From Paracoccus sigandri (GTDB lineage: Bacteria > Pseudomonadota > Alphaproteobacteria > Rhodobacterales > Rhodobacteraceae), in the NCBI RefSeq assembly GCF_003709565.1, contig NZ_QNRC01000006.1:174481-238480 (forward strand): a DNA stretch of 64,000 nt, in the 5' to 3' direction. Below, one piece after another: positions 7,618 through 18,057 of the stretch. Position 1 is the first letter of the stretch. The number at the start of each line of letters is the position of its first letter. Made by a program: the position numbers and the translations under genes. The notes under the pieces are model-generated. The model was not told the DNA's origin and searched no databases. It worked only from the letters and a program-made list of their open reading frames with translations.

Positions 7618-9054
7618 TCAGCCTTCCTCGAAGCGGAAGATGGCCAGGCTGCGTTCGCGTTCGTTGACCTTCAGGCGGCGGTTGATCGGGGCGTGGGCGC
7701 GCGCCGCGCAGTCGCTGCGTTCGCAGAGATAGCAGTTCAGCCCGATATCGACCGGCCGCGTGCGCTCCAGGTCGATGCCGTCGGCATAGACCAGGCGCGG
7801 CGCATAGGCGACGTCGCAGCCCAGCCCGATGGCCAGCCGCTGCGCCGGGGCGCCGTGGCTGCCGCCGGTCCGGGCGACGGTGCGGGCGATCGAGAAATAG
7901 CTGGTGCCCTCGGGCATCCGGATGACCTGGGTCTGGACCTGTTCATGCGTCTCGAAGGCGGCGTGGATGTTCCACAGCGGGCAGGTCCCCCCGAAGCGCG
8001 AGAAGGGGAAGCGCCCGGCGCTGAAGCGTTTCGAGATGTTGCCGGCGCGGTCCACGCGCACGAAGAAGAACGGGATGCCGCGCGCATTGGGGCGCTGCAG
8101 GGTGGACATGCGATGGGCGGTCTGCTCGAAGCTGGTGCCGAAGCGATGGCCCAGCAGCTCCACGTCATAGCGCGCCGATTCGCAGGCCGCCAGGAAGCGG
8201 CCATAGGGCATCAGCAGCGCGGCGGCGAAGTAGTTGGCCAGGCTGACGCGCATCAGCGACCGCGCCGAGGGGTCGGGCAGGGCGGCCTCCTCGACCAGCG
8301 CCGAGATCGCGGCTTCCTGCTCCAGCCGGGCCAGCATCACGCCGATCTGGAAGCGGCGGCTGGACTGGCCCAGCAGTTCCGACAGCAGCAGCTCCTTGTG
8401 ATGCGGGTCATAGCGGCGCAGCTGGTCGCCCATGACCTGCGCGGGCAGGATCCGGGTGCGGATGCCATGGGCGCCAAGCCGGGCGCTCAGCGCGATATGC
8501 GGCTCGTTGCGATGCAGGCCCAGGCTTTCGGCCAGCGCCTCGGCGTCGCGGTCCAGCGGATCGACATGGTTGCCGCGGGCATAGAACCAGCCGCGCACGG
8601 CATCGACCGGCCGCGAGGTGCCGGCCAGCGCCTCGACCTTGTCGCGGTCGGTCAGCGGGTTGTCGTCGGCCTGCGGGCGCAGGATGGCCTCGTGGTGGCG
8701 CTCGTGCAGCTGCACGAAGGCGGCGGCGATGCGCGGCGAGGCCTGCAGGACGGCCTCGATCTCGGCGCGGGGCAGCGGGCCGGCGCCCAGCCCCGGATCC
8801 TTCAGCGCCGCCGCGAAATCCGCCGCAAGCTGGGCATCGGTCGAGGGCGCAAGCTCGGCGATGTTCAGGTCATAGACCTCGGCCAGCCGCATCAGAAGCC
8901 GGGCCGAGGCGGGGCGCTGGTCGGATTCGATCAGGGTGATGTAGCTGGCCGAGACGCCCAGCTCGGTCGCCATCTGCGCCTGTGTCAGCCCCAGCGACTG
9001 GCGCAGCACGCGCAGCCTCTGGCCGATGATCAGTTTCTCGCCGCGCGCCGCCAT
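7618..9054 (-). CDS. ramB: XRE-type transcriptional regulator of the ScfR/RamB family
   Basis: 478 residues. An N-terminal XRE helix-turn-helix (about residues 10-65: LRVLRQSLGLTQAQMATELG, then ASYITLIESDQRP) is followed by an IrrE-like metallopeptidase-related middle region and a C-terminal DUF2083-type domain with a cysteine cluster (NCYLCERSDC). This architecture defines short-chain fatty-acid/acetate regulators. It is transcribed divergently from malate synthase and isocitrate lyase, which such regulators control in Paracoccus and, in another form, in Corynebacterium. The ATG at 9054 has an AGAGG ribosome-binding site; a TTG eleven codons upstream is a weaker alternative. A CoA-ester ligand is a family-level expectation, not visible here. 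Confidence 0.85.
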   Translation of the reverse strand: MAARGEKLIIGQRLRVLRQSLGLTQAQMATELGVSASYITLIESDQRPASARLLMRLAEVYDLNIAELAPSTDAQLAADFAAALKDPGLGAGPLPRAEIEAVLQASPRIAAAFVQLHERHHEAILRPQADDNPLTDRDKVEALAGTSRPVDAVRGWFYARGNHVDPLDRDAEALAESLGLHRNEPHIALSARLGAHGIRTRILPAQVMGDQLRRYDPHHKELLLSELLGQSSRRFQIGVMLARLEQEAAISALVEEAALPDPSARSLMRVSLANYFAAALLMPYGRFLAACESARYDVELLGHRFGTSFEQTAHRMSTLQRPNARGIPFFFVRVDRAGNISKRFSAGRFPFSRFGGTCPLWNIHAAFETHEQVQTQVIRMPEGTSYFSIARTVARTGGSHGAPAQRLAIGLGCDVAYAPRLVYADGIDLERTRPVDIGLNCYLCERSDCAARAHAPINRRLKVNERERSLAIFRFEEG

Positions 9055-9215
9055 GGGTGCCTCTTGCTGGGTGCCGTGATGTGACAAAACTTACAAACCA
9101 ACCAAAAGCCGCCTGACAGAAATGACAGCAAAACCCGTTATTCCAAAAGTCATAATGCACATGCAGCATGACATTACTAGGGTGACATCACCGCATGATT
9201 CACCCGGAGCCCGCC
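9055..9215. promoter_or_regulatory. divergent regulatory region between ramB and aceB
   Basis: This 161-base region is far more AT-rich than its flanks. It holds repeated A/C tracts such as CAAAACTTACAAACC near 9084-9099 and AGCAAAACCC near 9125-9134, which are similar to each other and to the TTTGCAAA-like sites described for RamB/ScfR regulators. Promoters for both divergent genes must lie here. Exact -35/-10 boxes could not be assigned with confidence. Confidence 0.4.
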
Positions 9216-10838
<1,623 letters not shown>

Positions 10839-10904
10839 GATGGACCCGATCACCCTGCTTTCGCCCTTCGGCGGCCCGATCCCCGACGGCTGCCCCCCGG
10901 ACCA

Positions 10905-10921
10905 GGCCCCCGACCGGGGCC
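10905..10921 (+). other. GC-rich hairpin between aceB and aceA
   Basis: GGCCCC-CGACC-GGGGCC forms a six-pair stem with a five-base loop 42 bases before the isocitrate lyase start. No T-run follows, so it is not a standard terminator. It could protect or separate the aceB and aceA messages. Low certainty. Confidence 0.3.
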
Positions 10922-10963
10922 GGCCTGCCAGAACCGGAAACCTTCATGTTGAAAGGAAGAACC

Positions 10964-12574
10964 ATGACGAACCGCGCGACTTTTTCGGAGATCCGTGCCG
11001 AGCTGCTGTCCCGCTACCCCTCCGGCCGGACCCCCGGTGGCGTTTCGATCGATGACATCGTGCAGCTGCGGCTGCAGAACACCTATGACACGCATCTGGA
11101 CATCGCCCGCGGCATGGCGAGCGTGATGCGCGCCGACATGGCGGCCTATGACGCGGATCCGTCGAAATTTACGCAAAGCCTGGGCTGCTGGTCGGGATTT
11201 CATGCCCAGCAGATGATCAAGGCGGTCAAGCGCCTGCGCGGCACGGCGAAGGGCACCTATGTCTATCTGTCGGGCTGGATGGTCGCCGGCCTGCGCAACC
11301 GCTGGGGCCACCTGCCCGACCAGTCGATGCATGAAAAGACCGCCGTGGCCGACCTGATCCAGGAAATCTACGTCTCGCTGCGCCAGGCCGACGAGGTCGC
11401 CATCAACGACCTGTTCAAGGAACTGAAGGCCGCCGGGTCCGAGGACGAGCGCAAGGCCGTCATCGACAGGATCGACAATTTCGAAAGCCATGTCGTGCCG
11501 ATCATCGCCGATATCGATGCGGGCTTCGGCAACGAACATGCCACCTATCTGCTGGCCAAGGAGCTGATCAAGGCCGGCGCCTGCTGCCTGCAGATCGAGA
11601 ACCAGGTGTCCGACGCCAAGCAATGCGGCCACCAGGACGGCAAGGTCACCGTCCCGCGCGAGGATTTCATCGAGAAGCTGCGCGCCTGCCGCCTGGCCTT
11701 CGAGGAACTGGGCGTGGACGACGGGGTGATCGTGGCGCGCACCGACAGCCTCGGCGCCGGCCTGACCCAGAAGGTCCCGGTCAGCCAGCAGCCCGGCGAC
11801 CTGGCCAGCCAATATGTCAAATGGCTGAAGACCGAGCCGATCTCGGCGGCCAACCCGATCCGCGAGGGCGAGCTGGCGATCTATCAGGGCGGCGAATTCG
11901 TGCGTCCGCTGCGCCTGGCGAACGGGCTGTTCCCCTTCAAGGAAGGCACCGGCCGCGACCGGGTGATCGAGGATTGCATCGCCTCGCTGACCCAGGGCGG
12001 CGCGGACCTGCTGTGGATCGAGACCGACACGCCCAATGTCGACGAGATCGCCGGCATGGTGGCCGAGATCCGCAAGGCCGTGCCCGATGCCAAGCTGACC
12101 TACAACAACTCGCCCAGCTTCAACTGGACGCTGAACCTCAGGAAGCAGGTGCGGGCCCAGTGGCTGGCCGAGGGCCGGATCGCGGAGGCCGACTATCCCG
12201 ATGGCGTTGATCTGATGAAGGCCGATTACGACGAGACCGATCTGGGCCGCGAGGCGGATGTCCGCCTGCAGCGCTTCCAGACCGACATCTCGGCCCGCGC
12301 GGGGGTGTTCCACAACCTGATCACCCTGCCGACCTTCCACCTGACCGCCAAGTCGGTGGACGAGCTGTCGCACGGCTATTTCGGCGACCAGAAGATGCTG
12401 GCCTATGTGAAAACCGTGCAGCGCGAGGAGATCCGCCGCGGCATCGGCGCGGTCCGGCACCAGCACGAGGTCGGCTCGGACCTGGGCGACAGCTTCAAGG
12501 AGATGGTCGCCGGCGAACGCGCGCTGAAGGCCGGCGGGCAGGCGAACACCATGAACCAGTTCGCCGCCGAGTGA
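10964..12574 (+). CDS. aceA: isocitrate lyase
   Basis: 536 residues. It splits isocitrate into succinate and glyoxylate, the entry step of the glyoxylate shunt. The catalytic loop reads K219-Q-C221-G-H followed by QDGK. This matches the longer subgroup typified by the Pseudomonas aeruginosa enzyme rather than the E. coli KKCGH form. Other conserved blocks are YLSGWMVAGLRNRWGHLPDQS and PIIADIDAGFGNEHATY, each seen intact. The ATG at 10964 is preceded by AAAGGAAG. With malate synthase it allows growth on acetate and fatty acids. Confidence 0.96.
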   Translation: MTNRATFSEIRAELLSRYPSGRTPGGVSIDDIVQLRLQNTYDTHLDIARGMASVMRADMAAYDADPSKFTQSLGCWSGFHAQQMIKAVKRLRGTAKGTYVYLSGWMVAGLRNRWGHLPDQSMHEKTAVADLIQEIYVSLRQADEVAINDLFKELKAAGSEDERKAVIDRIDNFESHVVPIIADIDAGFGNEHATYLLAKELIKAGACCLQIENQVSDAKQCGHQDGKVTVPREDFIEKLRACRLAFEELGVDDGVIVARTDSLGAGLTQKVPVSQQPGDLASQYVKWLKTEPISAANPIREGELAIYQGGEFVRPLRLANGLFPFKEGTGRDRVIEDCIASLTQGGADLLWIETDTPNVDEIAGMVAEIRKAVPDAKLTYNNSPSFNWTLNLRKQVRAQWLAEGRIAEADYPDGVDLMKADYDETDLGREADVRLQRFQTDISARAGVFHNLITLPTFHLTAKSVDELSHGYFGDQKMLAYVKTVQREEIRRGIGAVRHQHEVGSDLGDSFKEMVAGERALKAGGQANTMNQFAAE

Positions 12575-13015
12575 CAGGCGATCCGGCAGGGCGGTCCTGC
12601 TGGCGTTGGAGCCGCCTCGCCGGTGCGCCGTCCCGAAAGGGGCGGCGCTTTGGCATCCCGGCCGGCGGGTCAAGCGACGGCGCAACCTTCGCCCCGCAGC
12701 GGTCAGGTGGCGCAGCGCGGCTTCGGTCTTGGGCCGCAATCGGGATTGACCCGCAACGACAGGCTGATCGGCAATGGCGGCAAGGACAGCTTCCCGATCG
12801 GCTTCGACGAGGATGCCGGCCGGCCCTGTTCGGGCGGCGCCGCCTCGGACGCGCTGACGGGCGGTGCGCGCCATCTTGCAGGGGACCCTTCGCCCGCCCG
12901 CGCGGCCTGGCATAGTTTTACTAATGCGAACCCTCTGAACATTCTCCTTTGCGACGCGGCGGCCGGCTGTCCTACCACCACGGCAGACACAAGTCCGCGC
13001 AGAGGAGGCCGCCAC
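12575..13015. other. 441-base intergenic region upstream of the DapA-family gene
   Basis: No gene with a convincing start and ribosome-binding site was found on either strand. An open minus-strand stretch around 12700-12860 reads GILVEADREAVLAAIADQPV, which looks more protein-like than its surroundings and could be the remnant of an older gene. The right end (12910-12960) is AT-richer (AGTTTTACTAATGCG) and probably holds the promoter of the downstream catabolic operon. AGAGGAGG at about 13000 is the ribosome-binding site of that operon's first gene. Confidence 0.3.
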
Positions 13016-13933
13016 ATGACATCCCGGCTGGTGCTGGAAGGCATCTACACGCCGCTGATCACCCCGTTCCACGCGGATGGCTCGATCGATTTCGACGCGC
13101 TTGCCGATCTGGTCGAACACCTGGTCGCGGCGGGTGTGCATGGCCTGATCTCGGGCGGCTCGACCGGCGAGAACTATGCCGAAACGGTCGAGGAGCGGCT
13201 GGAGCTGGCCCGCTTCATCACCGGCTGCGCGAACGGCCGGCTGCCGGTGATCGTCGGCACCGGCGCGATGCGCACCCCGGATTCCATCGCCCTGGCGAAG
13301 GGCGCGCGCGAGATGGGGGCCGATGCGATCCTTCTGGGCACGCCGCCCTATTCCGTCCCGACCGAGCAGGAGAACGCGCTGAACGCGCTGGCCATCGACC
13401 GTGCCGCCGACCTGCCGATCATCCTCTACAACTATCCCGGCCGGATGGGCGTCCAGATGGGCCGCGAATTTTTGGACCGCGTCGGCCGCTCGAAGAACGT
13501 GATCGGGATCAAGGAAAGCTCGGGCGACATCAACCGGGTGCACCTGCTGGCGCGGGACTATCCGCATATCCAGCTGTCCTGCGGCATGGACGACCAGGCG
13601 CTGGAATTCTTCGCCTGGGGCGCGCGCAGCTGGATCTGCGCCGGCTCGAACTTCCTGCCCGAGGAACATGTCGCGCTTTACGAGGCCTGCGCCGTGCGCG
13701 GCGATTTCACGCGCGGCCGCCAGATCATGTCGGCGATGATGCCGCTGATGCGGGTGCTGGAACAGGGCGGCAAGTTCATCCAATGCGTCAAGCACGGGGT
13801 CGAGACCACCGGCCTGCGCGCCGGCCCGATGCGCCCGCCGCTGCGGGGCCTGAACAAGGACGACAAGCGCGAGCTTGAACAGGTGATCCGCGTGCTGAAA
13901 ACCGCCGTCAGGGCGATCACGGAAGGGAACTGA
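13016..13933 (+). CDS. dihydrodipicolinate synthase family lyase (DapA superfamily)
   Basis: 305 residues with the class I aldolase pattern: GGSTGENYAET near residue 45, tyrosine in ILYNYPGRMGV near 140, and the Schiff-base lysine K166 in VIGIKESSGD. These enzymes add or remove pyruvate-like units, dehydrate, or deaminate keto and imino acids. The gene is not linked to lysine synthesis genes. It is followed one base later by an aldehyde dehydrogenase, then an FAD oxidase, so a catabolic role is more likely (compare the DapA-like deaminase of hydroxyproline degradation). Start: ATG at 13016 after AGAGGAGG. Confidence 0.88.
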   Translation: MTSRLVLEGIYTPLITPFHADGSIDFDALADLVEHLVAAGVHGLISGGSTGENYAETVEERLELARFITGCANGRLPVIVGTGAMRTPDSIALAKGAREMGADAILLGTPPYSVPTEQENALNALAIDRAADLPIILYNYPGRMGVQMGREFLDRVGRSKNVIGIKESSGDINRVHLLARDYPHIQLSCGMDDQALEFFAWGARSWICAGSNFLPEEHVALYEACAVRGDFTRGRQIMSAMMPLMRVLEQGGKFIQCVKHGVETTGLRAGPMRPPLRGLNKDDKRELEQVIRVLKTAVRAITEGN

Positions 13934-13934
13934 G

Positions 13935-15440
13935 ATGAGCGATCTTCTGACCATTCAGGAATACAAGGCCATCGCCGCCGGTCTGGACCTGCCGCAGAAT
14001 GCCTTCATCGACGGCAGCTTCCGCCCGGCGATCTCGGGCAGGACCTTCCAGAGCGTGAACCCCGCCACCGGCGCGCCGCTGGCCGAGATCGCCGCCTGCG
14101 GGGCCGAGGACGTGGACCTGGCCGTGGCCAAGGCCCGCGAAGCCTTCGAGGACGGCCGCTGGTCGCGGCTGCACCCGGCCGAGCGCAAGGAGGCGCTGAT
14201 CCGGCTGTGCAAGCTGATGACCCGCAATGCGCGCGAGCTGGCGGTGATGGAGAGCCTGGACAGCGGCAAGACCATCTATGACTGCGAGACCGTGGACGTG
14301 CCCGAGGCGATCCATGTCATCAAGTGGCACGCCGAACTGATCGACAAGATCTATGACCAGGTGGCGCCCCCATCCGACAACCACATCGCCATGGTGCTGC
14401 GCGAGCCGGTGGGCGTCGTGGGGCTGGTGCTGCCCTGGAACTTTCCGCTGCTGATGCTGGCCTGGAAGATCGGCCCGGCCCTGGCGGCGGGCTGTTCGGT
14501 GGTGGTGAAACCCGCCGCCGAGACCACGCTGACCGCGCTGCGGCTGGCCGAACTGGCCGCCGAGGCCGGGTTGCCGCGCGGCGTGCTGAACGTGGTGACC
14601 GGATCGGGCGCCGAGGTGGGCGAGCCCCTGGGCCGCCACGCGGATGTGGACATGGTCAGCTTCACCGGCTCGACCGTGACCGGGCGGCGCTTCCTGCATT
14701 ATTCGGCCGACAGCAACCTCAAGGAAGTCGTGCTGGAACTGGGCGGCAAGAACCCCTGCATCGTGCTGGACGATGCCGAGGATCTGGACGCGGTGGCCGC
14801 CCATGTCGTCAACGGCGCCTTCTGGAACATGGGCGAGAACTGCTCGGCCGCCTCGCGGCTGATCGTGCAGGCGGGCGTCAAGGAGCGGCTCATGGACCGC
14901 GTCCGCGCCCATGCCCGCGAATGGGTGGTCGGCGATCCGCTGGACCCCTCGGTCCGGGTCGGCGCGCTGGTCAGCAAGGCACATTTCGACAAGGTCTCGG
15001 CCTATCTGAAGCTGGCGCAGGGCGGCAAGGTGGTGCTGGGCGGCGCCAGCCATCACGGCACCCATGTCGAGCCGACCATCGTCGAGACCAGCCGCGATTC
15101 CCAGCTTGCCCGCGAAGAGATCTTCGGCCCGATCCTGAGCGTGACCCCGGTCGCCAGCTTCGAGGAGGCCATCGCGGTGGCCAATGACACCGAATACGGG
15201 CTGGCCGCCTCGATCTTCACCGCCAATGGCAAGCGGGCGCTGCGCGGCGCGCGGATGCTGCGGGCCGGGACGGTGACGGTCAACAGCTTCGGCGAGGGCG
15301 ACATCACCACCCCCTTCGGCGGCTACAAGCAGTCGGGCTTCGGCGGGCGCGACAACAGCATTCATGCCCATGACCAGTATACCCAGCTGAAGACGATCTG
15401 GCTGGACCTGACCGACCAGTCCGACGCCTCTGTGGACTGA
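13935..15440 (+). CDS. NAD(P)-dependent aldehyde dehydrogenase, PuuC-like
   Basis: 501 residues, the normal length for the family. Catalytic Cys303 lies in NMGENCSAASR and the general base Glu268 in VLELGGKNP. The cofactor-site motifs PWNFPLLM and FTGSTVTG are present. Overall it resembles the gamma-glutamyl-aminobutyraldehyde dehydrogenase PuuC of putrescine breakdown, including the C-terminal PFGGYKQSGFGGRDNS. It oxidises an aldehyde to an acid, probably one made by the FAD enzyme encoded next or by the lyase encoded just before. Start ATG is one base after the upstream stop. Confidence 0.92.
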   Translation: MSDLLTIQEYKAIAAGLDLPQNAFIDGSFRPAISGRTFQSVNPATGAPLAEIAACGAEDVDLAVAKAREAFEDGRWSRLHPAERKEALIRLCKLMTRNARELAVMESLDSGKTIYDCETVDVPEAIHVIKWHAELIDKIYDQVAPPSDNHIAMVLREPVGVVGLVLPWNFPLLMLAWKIGPALAAGCSVVVKPAAETTLTALRLAELAAEAGLPRGVLNVVTGSGAEVGEPLGRHADVDMVSFTGSTVTGRRFLHYSADSNLKEVVLELGGKNPCIVLDDAEDLDAVAAHVVNGAFWNMGENCSAASRLIVQAGVKERLMDRVRAHAREWVVGDPLDPSVRVGALVSKAHFDKVSAYLKLAQGGKVVLGGASHHGTHVEPTIVETSRDSQLAREEIFGPILSVTPVASFEEAIAVANDTEYGLAASIFTANGKRALRGARMLRAGTVTVNSFGEGDITTPFGGYKQSGFGGRDNSIHAHDQYTQLKTIWLDLTDQSDASVD

Positions 15441-15447
15441 GGGACCC

Positions 15448-16794
15448 ATGACCAGGCACAAGGCCAGGCGCATTCCGGTCTTCAACGGCCCGGCGGGGTG
15501 GCGCGCGATCCTGCCCCCCGCCGCCCCGCGCGCGCGGCTGGAGGGGGCCACGGGCTGCGACGTGGCGATCATCGGCGGCGGTTTCGCGGGGCTCTCTGCC
15601 GCGCGCCGCCTGCGGCAGATCGATCCGGCGCTGGATGTGGTGATCGTTGACGCCGCGCGGATCGCGGAAGGCGGCACCGGGCGCAATTCGGGCTTCATGA
15701 TCGACCTGCCGCACGAGCTGACCTCGTCGGACTATGCCGGGGCGGGGGACAGCCATGACCGGCAGCTGACCCGGCTGAACCGCCACGCCATCGAATTCGC
15801 GGCCGAGGCGGTGCGCGACTATGCGATCCCCGAGGGCTGGTTCCAGCGCGCGGGCAAGATCAACGCCGCCGCCTCGGATGCGGGGATGGCGGCCAATCGC
15901 AGCTATGCCGCGCATCTGCGCGACCTGGGCGAGGCGCACCAGATGCTGGACGCCCGCGCCATGCGCGAGGTGACCGGCAGCGACTATTATCGCGGCGGGC
16001 TTTTCACGCCCGGCACGGTCATGCTGCAACCGGCGGGCTATGTGCAGGGCTTCGCCGCGGGGCTGGAGCGCGAGGGCATCCGCATCTTCGAGAATTCGCC
16101 CGTCCTGCAGATCGAAACGGCGGCGCAGGGCTGGTGCGTGGCGACGGCCGAGGGGTCCGTTCAGGCGCAGAAGGTCATCATGGCCCATAACGGCCATCTG
16201 GAAAGCTTCGGCTTCAAGGCCGGGCGGCTGATGCATGTCATGCTGAACGCCTGCATGACCGAGGAACTGGACGCGGACACCCTGAAGGCGCTTGGCGGGC
16301 AGGAATGCTGGGGCGTCACCCCCGCCGATCCGATGGGCACCACGGTGCGCAGGATCGGCCCTGCGCAGGGCGGCAACCGCATCGTGATCCGCCAGGGCGG
16401 CTATTACCGGCCCGACATGCAGACCAGCGCCGCCGACCTGGCCCGCGTCACCCGGCAGATGCGCCAAAAATTCGACGCCCGCTTCCCGATGCTGGCGGGG
16501 GTGCGCTTCCAGTATTGCTGGTCGGGGCATCTGTGCCTTGCCCGCAATGCCGTTTCCGTCATGCGCCAGCTTGAGCCGGGGCTCTACGCCGCCTGCGTGG
16601 ACAACGGCCTGGGCACGACGCGCAGCACCCTGACCGGGATCGGCGCGGCGGAACTGGCCTGCGGGCGCAGCAGCGACATCACCGGCTTCTTCACCGCCGA
16701 GGCCGAGCCGGGCCGCCTGCCCCCGCATCCCTTCGACACGATCGGCGCCAATCTCTATCTTCGCTGGAAGGAATGGCAATCCCGGCTAGAATGA
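15448..16794 (+). CDS. FAD-dependent amine/amino-acid oxidoreductase (DAO family, PuuB-like)
   Basis: 448 residues. The N-terminal dinucleotide-binding motif is DVAIIGGGFAGLSAARRL (about residues 32-50), and the C-terminal FAD contact is near GLYAACVDNGLGTTRSTLTG. The segment GTGRNSGFMIDLPHE is characteristic of the PuuB/sarcosine-oxidase-like branch. Such enzymes oxidise primary or secondary amines to imines, giving an aldehyde or keto acid plus amine. With the preceding lyase and aldehyde dehydrogenase it should form a three-step degradation route. Substrate not identifiable; an N-methylated or cyclic amino acid is plausible because a betaine-type importer follows. Confidence 0.85.
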   Translation: MTRHKARRIPVFNGPAGWRAILPPAAPRARLEGATGCDVAIIGGGFAGLSAARRLRQIDPALDVVIVDAARIAEGGTGRNSGFMIDLPHELTSSDYAGAGDSHDRQLTRLNRHAIEFAAEAVRDYAIPEGWFQRAGKINAAASDAGMAANRSYAAHLRDLGEAHQMLDARAMREVTGSDYYRGGLFTPGTVMLQPAGYVQGFAAGLEREGIRIFENSPVLQIETAAQGWCVATAEGSVQAQKVIMAHNGHLESFGFKAGRLMHVMLNACMTEELDADTLKALGGQECWGVTPADPMGTTVRRIGPAQGGNRIVIRQGGYYRPDMQTSAADLARVTRQMRQKFDARFPMLAGVRFQYCWSGHLCLARNAVSVMRQLEPGLYAACVDNGLGTTRSTLTGIGAAELACGRSSDITGFFTAEAEPGRLPPHPFDTIGANLYLRWKEWQSRLE

Positions 16795-16823
16795 CCCCTG
16801 GACCACCCGGGAGCGTCACCGAC

Positions 16824-17771
16824 ATGCCGCCGATCAAGCGCCGTTACCTGCCCTCGCTGGGGGCATTCGCCACCTTCGAGGTCGCGGCCAAGCATCTGAG
16901 CTTCACGCTGGCGGCGAAGGAGCTGAACGTGACGCAGGGCGCGGTCAGCCAGCAGATCCGGCTGCTGGAGCGCGCCCTGGAAACCGCGCTGTTCGTGCGC
17001 AAGCACAATGCGCTGGAACTGACGCCCGAAGGCGCAAGCCTGTTTGGCGCGGTGACGGCGGGGCTGGACACGATCAGCGCGGCGGTGTCGGTGCTGGCCG
17101 GGGACGAGGGGCCGCAGACCGTCACCGTCTCGGCCACCGACGCGATGGCGCTGTTCTGGCTGCGGCCGATGATCGACAGCTTCCGTGCCCGCCACCCCGA
17201 TATCGGCTTCGTCGTGCTGGCCTCGGATGCCGACGACACGCTGCGCAACTATGCCGATGTCGATATCGCCTTCATGTGCGGCAATGAGCGCTGCGAGGTC
17301 GGCGAGGAACTGCATTTCCTGTTCCAGGAGATCGCGCAGCCGGTCTGCACCCCGGCCTTCCTGGCCCGTCACGGCCCGTTTGAGGATGCCGATGCGCTGA
17401 ATGGCGTCAACCTGCTGCACCTGCATGACCGGCATTGGAGCGCGGATGCGATCGGCTGGCAGCCCCTGGGCTGGGCAGAGTGGTTTCGCGCGCAGGGCGC
17501 GGAATGGGCCAAGGCGCCGTCCAGCCTGTCGACCAACAAGGTCAGCCTGCTGATGGAGGCGGTGCTGGCCGACGAAGGCGTCATGCTGGGCTGGCACCAT
17601 ATGGTGCGCGAACCGATCCGCCAGGGCAGGCTGGTCTTCGCCCATCCCGCGCCGCTTACGGCCGGGCGGGGCAACTTTCTGAACTGCAAGAAGAAATCGC
17701 TTGAGCGGCCGGGCGTGGCCAGCTTCGTCGCGCATGTCCTGGACAGGGTCAGGCTGCAGGCGCGGGACTGA
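16824..17771 (+). CDS. LysR-family transcriptional regulator, GcvA-like
   Basis: 315 residues. The N-terminal winged helix (about 1-65: LPSLGAFATFEVAAKHLSFT, then AKELNVTQGAVSQQIRLLE) is typical of the GcvA subgroup. The effector domain spans about 95-300. The start at 16824 gives the usual GcvA-like N-terminus; an ATG at 16791 overlapping the FAD-oxidase stop, or one at 16773, are alternatives. Its place between the catabolic genes and the betaine-type transporter suggests that it controls both. Confidence 0.88.
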   Translation: MPPIKRRYLPSLGAFATFEVAAKHLSFTLAAKELNVTQGAVSQQIRLLERALETALFVRKHNALELTPEGASLFGAVTAGLDTISAAVSVLAGDEGPQTVTVSATDAMALFWLRPMIDSFRARHPDIGFVVLASDADDTLRNYADVDIAFMCGNERCEVGEELHFLFQEIAQPVCTPAFLARHGPFEDADALNGVNLLHLHDRHWSADAIGWQPLGWAEWFRAQGAEWAKAPSSLSTNKVSLLMEAVLADEGVMLGWHHMVREPIRQGRLVFAHPAPLTAGRGNFLNCKKKSLERPGVASFVAHVLDRVRLQARD

Positions 17772-17800
17772 GCGCCCGCAACCGGGCCGATGCCGCGCGC

Positions 17801-17882
17801 GATCTGCCGCAGATCTGCTAATGCCCAACCGCAGAAAATTCTCGTTTGCCTGAAAACCGGCCCTCGGGGATAAGTTCCCCGA
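17801..17882. promoter_or_regulatory. two palindromes upstream of the betaine-type importer operon
   Basis: GATCTGC-C-GCAGATC (17801-17815) is a 15-base palindrome 30 bases after the LysR stop. TCGGGGA-TAAGT-TCCCCGA (17864-17882) is a second seven-pair inverted repeat. Neither is followed by a T-run. They may be operators for the LysR regulator or weak terminators of the first operon. The rest of the 17772-18057 gap shows no gene. Confidence 0.35.
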
Positions 17883-18057
17883 TCCGAAGCGTAGGGGGCG
17901 CTTTGGACGAAGCGGGCCGACATCCCCGGAAAATCGCCGCCCGACCCCGAGGAAGATGGATCGGGGCATGACGCTCGCCGCGGACCCGGCGCAGCGACGG
18001 GCGGCCGATATCCGATGTCCGGGCCGGCCAAGACGAGTCCAATCAGTGGAGAATGAA

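Noticed and set aside
10840..11055. Small frame between malate synthase and isocitrate lyase
   Set aside because: No ribosome-binding site, overlaps the start of isocitrate lyase, and has no recognisable protein pattern.
13016..13933. dapA of lysine biosynthesis
   Set aside because: No lysine genes nearby; the neighbours are catabolic enzymes and an importer, and a second DapA-family gene exists in another catabolic cluster.
10850..13954. Minus-strand open frame of over 1000 codons opposite isocitrate lyase and the DapA-type gene
   Set aside because: It is antisense to two well-recognised genes, is rich in Arg/Gln/His typical of high-GC antisense frames, and shows no domain.
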